A stretch of 8,099 bases of DNA from Chitinophagia bacterium (GTDB lineage: Bacteria; Bacteroidota; Bacteroidia; Chitinophagales; Chitinophagaceae): assembly GCA_010021705.1 (NCBI GenBank), contig RGMU01000062.1, forward strand, positions 1-8,099, in the 5' to 3' direction. The position numbers and the translations under genes were made by a program. The first letter of the stretch is position 1. Every line of letters starts with the position of its first letter. This document shows, one piece after another, positions 6,044-8,099 of the stretch. The notes below the pieces were generated by a model. It searched no databases, was not told the DNA's origin, and saw only the letters and a list, made by a program, of their open reading frames with translations.

Positions 6044-6784
6044 TTATTTATATAGCTTACTTTTAATCATTCCCCATTTGTGTAGGCGGTGTATGAGAGA
6101 TACCCTTAACACACCTCTGCCATACTTCATACTTCGCTTAAAGTTGATACTTGATGCTTCTGGAAAATACTTGGTAGGGCAGGTTACTTCGGCTATTTCA
6201 TAGCCGTTCATAAATATTTGAGAAATCATTTCATTGTCAAACACAAAGTCATCGCTGTTATGGGTAAAGTCTATTGAACGAATAACATCGGCACGGAAGG
6301 CGCGGTAGCCGGTATGATATTCACTTAACTTTTGCCCGATAAGTATATTTTCAAACAAAGTTAAAAAGCGATTGAAGATATATTTGTACATCGGCATACC
6401 TCCTTTTAATGCACCCATACCTAATATGCGTGAGGCTAACACTACTGGATATACATCCATAGCTATGATAGAAGCCATGGCATGTATCAGCTTAGGGGTG
6501 TATTGATAGTCCGGGTGAAGCATAATAACTATATCACCGTTTAGCTCCAATGCTTTTTTGTAGCAACTTTTTTGATTGCCTCCATAGCCTTTGTTTACCT
6601 CGTGCTTAATAATGTGTCTTATGCCTAATCGTTGTGCTTCGGCTATAGTGGAGTCTCGGCTGTTGTCATCTACCAAAACTACTTCGTCCACAATATCAAA
6701 AGGGATTTCGTTAAAGGTTCTTTCTAACGTTTGAGAGGCATTGTATGCCGGTAATACGATAACTATTTTTTTCCCATTGAGCAT
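6044..6784 (-). CDS. Family 2 glycosyltransferase, polyprenyl-phosphate sugar synthase (DPM1/DPG-synthase-like)
   Basis: Counted from ATG 6784 the protein has 246 residues. It opens directly with the GT-A fold: K-I-V-I-V-L-P-A-Y-N-A (6-16), then V-D-D-N-S-R-D (38-44) for UDP/GDP-sugar binding, N-K-G-Y-G-G-N-Q-K (64-72), and H-P-D-Y-Q-Y (90-95) in the place of the metal-binding DxD. H-T-G-Y-R-A-F (157-163) and K-Y-F-P-E-A-S-S-I (205-213) are typical of the DPM1/DPG-synthase-like branch. No C-terminal membrane helices are present, so it is soluble or peripheral. Likely reaction: transfer of a sugar from a nucleotide sugar to a polyprenyl phosphate at the cytoplasmic face. The frame can be extended to a GTG at 6823, but that start lies inside a palindrome and adds 13 residues with no family counterpart. 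It follows the cvfB-like gene after 63 bases and precedes the small lipoprotein. Confidence 0.9.
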   Translation of the reverse strand: MLNGKKIVIVLPAYNASQTLERTFNEIPFDIVDEVVLVDDNSRDSTIAEAQRLGIRHIIKHEVNKGYGGNQKSCYKKALELNGDIVIMLHPDYQYTPKLIHAMASIIAMDVYPVVLASRILGMGALKGGMPMYKYIFNRFLTLFENILIGQKLSEYHTGYRAFRADVIRSIDFTHNSDDFVFDNEMISQIFMNGYEIAEVTCPTKYFPEASSINFKRSMKYGRGVLRVSLIHRLHKWGMIKSKLYK

Positions 6785-6792
6785 TTGAGGGT

Positions 6793-6800
6793 CAAATTTA
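6793..6800 (-). promoter_or_regulatory. Candidate -7 element before the GT2 gene
   Basis: The minus strand reads TAAATTTG, a perfect TAnnTTTG, ending 8 bases before the ATG at 6784. If used, the transcript would be almost leaderless. No TTG lies at the right distance upstream; that space is taken by the palindrome at 6811-6831. It also supports ATG 6784 over GTG 6823 as the start. Confidence 0.35.
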
Positions 6801-6810
6801 TAGAATACTT

Positions 6811-6831
6811 GCCATAATGACACATTATGGC
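6811..6831. repeat. 21-bp palindrome (9-bp arms) upstream of the GT2 gene, possible operator
   Basis: GCCATAATG (6811-6819) and CATTATGGC (6823-6831) are perfect reverse complements with a 3-base centre. It lies in the gap between the cvfB stop and the GT2 ATG, just upstream of a TAnnTTTG box, where a dimeric regulator would block or recruit polymerase. The short centre favours a DNA-binding site over an RNA hairpin; no T-run follows. Confidence 0.5.
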
Positions 6832-6847
6832 GTATAATTTGTAATAA

Positions 6848-7684
6848 TTATGGGTGTGTTGTTAGCTTTATGCCATTGGGTTCAATAGAAATTAGCCTTT
6901 TTTTGTAGAGTGCGCCAATAATCATCTTGAAATTTCGCTTACTGTATCCAAAAAAAGTGTATATAACATCAGGGTTAGACTTATCGTTATAAGGTAAAAA
7001 GCCGTTATTGTTTTTTAGCAGTGCAAGTATGCGTTGCTCTTCGCCTTCTACTTTTGCATAGCCTTGAATGCCCAACATTACGTCTAACTTATTATTAGGG
7101 CGTATAGTCTTAATAAAGCCGTTCACGCGCTGCCCTAAGTCTAATTCTTTAAACACATCGTCATAGTATAACAGTCCAATATGTTTATTGTTGACTATTA
7201 CTTTATAACCTAAATCTGTTTTGCCGAAAACCAACAGCTTTACCTGTTCGTTTTCTTTTACCGTAAGGTTTGTATTGCTGATTAAGTCATCAATTTTTTC
7301 AGTTGCAGCCACTCTACCCGTTAGCTCATCTACATACAAAGCAACAAAATATTTATTGCCGGGTTGCATTTTAGAGCGCATTTGTGAAAAAGGGATGAAA
7401 ACATCTTTCATTATACCCCAGTGCAAAAAAGCTCCGTGAGGGGAAGTATTGACCACTTCTAAGTAAGCAATTTCACCCACAGCACAAAGAGGACTGTCGG
7501 TAGTAGCTATAAGCCTGCCTTCATTGTCATGGTAAAGAAAAATATCAACGTCTGTTCCCTGTTTCATATCAGGCGTTACATACCTCAAAGGTAGTAAAAC
7601 ATCTAAACCATCAGCATCCAAATAAATGCCAAAGGGGACTGTTTTAACTACCTTTAATGTATAATAACTTCCAGCTGACAGCAT
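6848..7684 (-). CDS. cvfB: CvfB/YitL-type S1-domain RNA-binding protein
   Basis: The 278-residue product has the layout of CvfB: three S1-like OB folds at about 5-62 (G-S-Y-Y-T-L-K-V-V, F-G-I-Y-L), 70-128 (G-E-I-A-Y-L-E-V-V, H-G-A-F-L-H-W-G) and 145-205 (V-F-K-E-L-D-L-G-Q-R-V, N-K-L-D-V-M-L), and a C-terminal winged helix at about 212-276 (F-F-G-Y-S-K-R-N-F-K-M-I-I-G-A-L-Y). K-D-V-F-I-P-F-S-Q-M is the usual loop before the end of S1 domain 2. The length is close to B. subtilis YitL (about 298). In Staphylococcus CvfB binds RNA and affects virulence gene expression; in Bacteroidota its targets are unknown and the name is homology-based. It lies 69 bases downstream of the cold-shock gene on the same strand, so a shared transcript is likely. 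Confidence 0.9.
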   Translation of the reverse strand: MLSAGSYYTLKVVKTVPFGIYLDADGLDVLLPLRYVTPDMKQGTDVDIFLYHDNEGRLIATTDSPLCAVGEIAYLEVVNTSPHGAFLHWGIMKDVFIPFSQMRSKMQPGNKYFVALYVDELTGRVAATEKIDDLISNTNLTVKENEQVKLLVFGKTDLGYKVIVNNKHIGLLYYDDVFKELDLGQRVNGFIKTIRPNNKLDVMLGIQGYAKVEGEEQRILALLKNNNGFLPYNDKSNPDVIYTFFGYSKRNFKMIIGALYKKRLISIEPNGIKLTTHP

Positions 7685-7734
7685 ATTAGTTGATTTGCAT
7701 ACAGAGGATAGAGCCGGTGGAAAGATATACTTTT

Positions 7735-7756
7735 TAATCCAAGCAGAGATGGATTA
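7735..7756 (-). repeat. Hairpin at the cold-shock gene stop codon
   Basis: On the minus strand TAATCCA (7756-7750 complement side) pairs with TGGATTA (7741-7735 side), a perfect 7-bp stem with an 8-base loop. The stem includes the end of the cold-shock stop codon. An A-run rather than a T-run follows it on the minus strand, so it is not a classical terminator; it may protect the 3' end of a processed cold-shock transcript or partly reduce readthrough into cvfB. Confidence 0.35.
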
Positions 7757-7945
7757 TAATAGCTTTACTTTGATAGCGTTTAAGCCTTTTTTACCTTTTT
7801 GAACCTCATAAGATACTTTGTCATTTTCTCTAATCGGTTGGTCAAGCCCGGTAGCGTGTACAAAAATGTCTTGACTGCCGTCATCCGGCTTAATGAAGCC
7901 AAAACCTTTGGTTTCATTGAAAAATTTTACTGTTCCTGTTTGCAT
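7754..7945 (-). CDS. Cold-shock domain protein (CspA family)
   Basis: The 63-residue product is a single cold-shock domain, a five-stranded OB fold that binds single-stranded RNA and DNA and acts as an RNA chaperone. The opening M-Q-T-G-T-V-K-F-F-N is canonical, RNP1 is K-G-F-G-F-I-K (13-19) and RNP2 is D-I-F-V-H (26-30). The C-terminal strand (G-L-N-A-I-K-V) is complete. The length is typical for Bacteroidota Csp proteins. It has its own strong promoter and a leader of about 30 bases, much shorter than the long thermosensing leader of E. coli cspA, so cold regulation by that leader mechanism is not supported. cvfB follows on the same strand. Confidence 0.96.
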   Translation of the reverse strand: MQTGTVKFFNETKGFGFIKPDDGSQDIFVHATGLDQPIRENDKVSYEVQKGKKGLNAIKVKLL

Positions 7946-7980
7946 GTATTATGCTGTATTATGTAGTTTAGATACTTTTG

Positions 7981-8010
7981 CAAAGGTACAATAGTAATTA
8001 TCATTTCAAA
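7981..8010 (-). promoter_or_regulatory. Strong Bacteroidota-type promoter of the cold-shock gene
   Basis: The minus strand has TACCTTTG (7988-7981), a perfect -7 box, and TTTG (8010-8007) 18 bases upstream as the -33 element, within the accepted spacing. Transcription would start near 7975, leaving a short leader before ATG 7945. This is the best promoter in the window. Bases 8011-8099 hold nothing else I can identify. Confidence 0.7.
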
Positions 8011-8099
8011 ATTTATTAACTAAAACAACCACAGATACTAAAAAAAAGTGCAGACGAGGGTAGTTTCAAACCATTTTTACATCAAAACTAACGCAATGT

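Noticed and set aside
6785..6823. N-terminal extension of the GT2 protein from a GTG at 6823
   Set aside because: The extra 13 residues precede the normal GT2 start, the GTG is inside a palindrome, and a -7 box lies between it and the ATG at 6784.
8096..8099. ATG at the right edge as the start of a divergent plus-strand gene
   Set aside because: Only the codon is visible and no plus-strand promoter was found upstream, so nothing supports it.

Overview
The window looks like a chromosomal stretch of a Bacteroidota bacterium, perhaps of the Chitinophagia/Sphingobacteriia type. The reasons are low GC in most of the window, the gene order nusB - DUF1573 lipoprotein - yajC, an unusually long NusB, perfect copies of the Bacteroidota -7 promoter element (TAnnTTTG) upstream of several genes, and AT-rich leaders without clear Shine-Dalgarno sites. 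The lineage below phylum is a guess.

Left end (1-825, minus strand): one open frame begins at 825 as a Bacteroidota lipoprotein and continues in frame past the left edge. From about residue 174 onward (position ~306 down to 1) it encodes GC-rich sequence that clearly belongs to propionate-CoA ligase (PrpE) and looks proteobacterial. The join sits where both parents plausibly encode a V-P-M-Y-G-Y-like stretch. A chimeric join (misassembly or recombination at microhomology) is the most likely reading, and this is the strangest part of the window.

Middle (1023-3466): a small two-helix membrane protein gene on the plus strand converges on a TfoX N-terminal-domain gene on the minus strand. Next comes the minus-strand housekeeping operon nusB (transcription antitermination), a DUF1573 lipoprotein and yajC (Sec translocon accessory). 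Its promoter lies at about 3459-3492 and a weak hairpin terminator follows yajC.

Right half (3597-7945): a large plus-strand gene encodes a TMTC-like GT-C membrane glycosyltransferase with C-terminal TPR repeats. It converges on a minus-strand series read in the order cold-shock protein, CvfB-type S1 RNA-binding protein, DPM1-like GT2 glycosyltransferase, and a 39-residue lipoprotein too short for most gene callers. The GT2 and GT-C proteins could be the donor-making and donor-using halves of one surface-protein glycosylation route; this is inference from family knowledge and adjacency. The cold-shock and CvfB genes both encode RNA-binding proteins. Four short inverted repeats lie in intergenic positions that suggest operators or mRNA hairpins; the 21-bp palindrome before the GT2 gene is the best of them.

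I saw no rRNA, tRNA, CRISPR array, insertion sequence or phage gene. I found no convincing new multi-gene system; most of the content is ordinary core genome.
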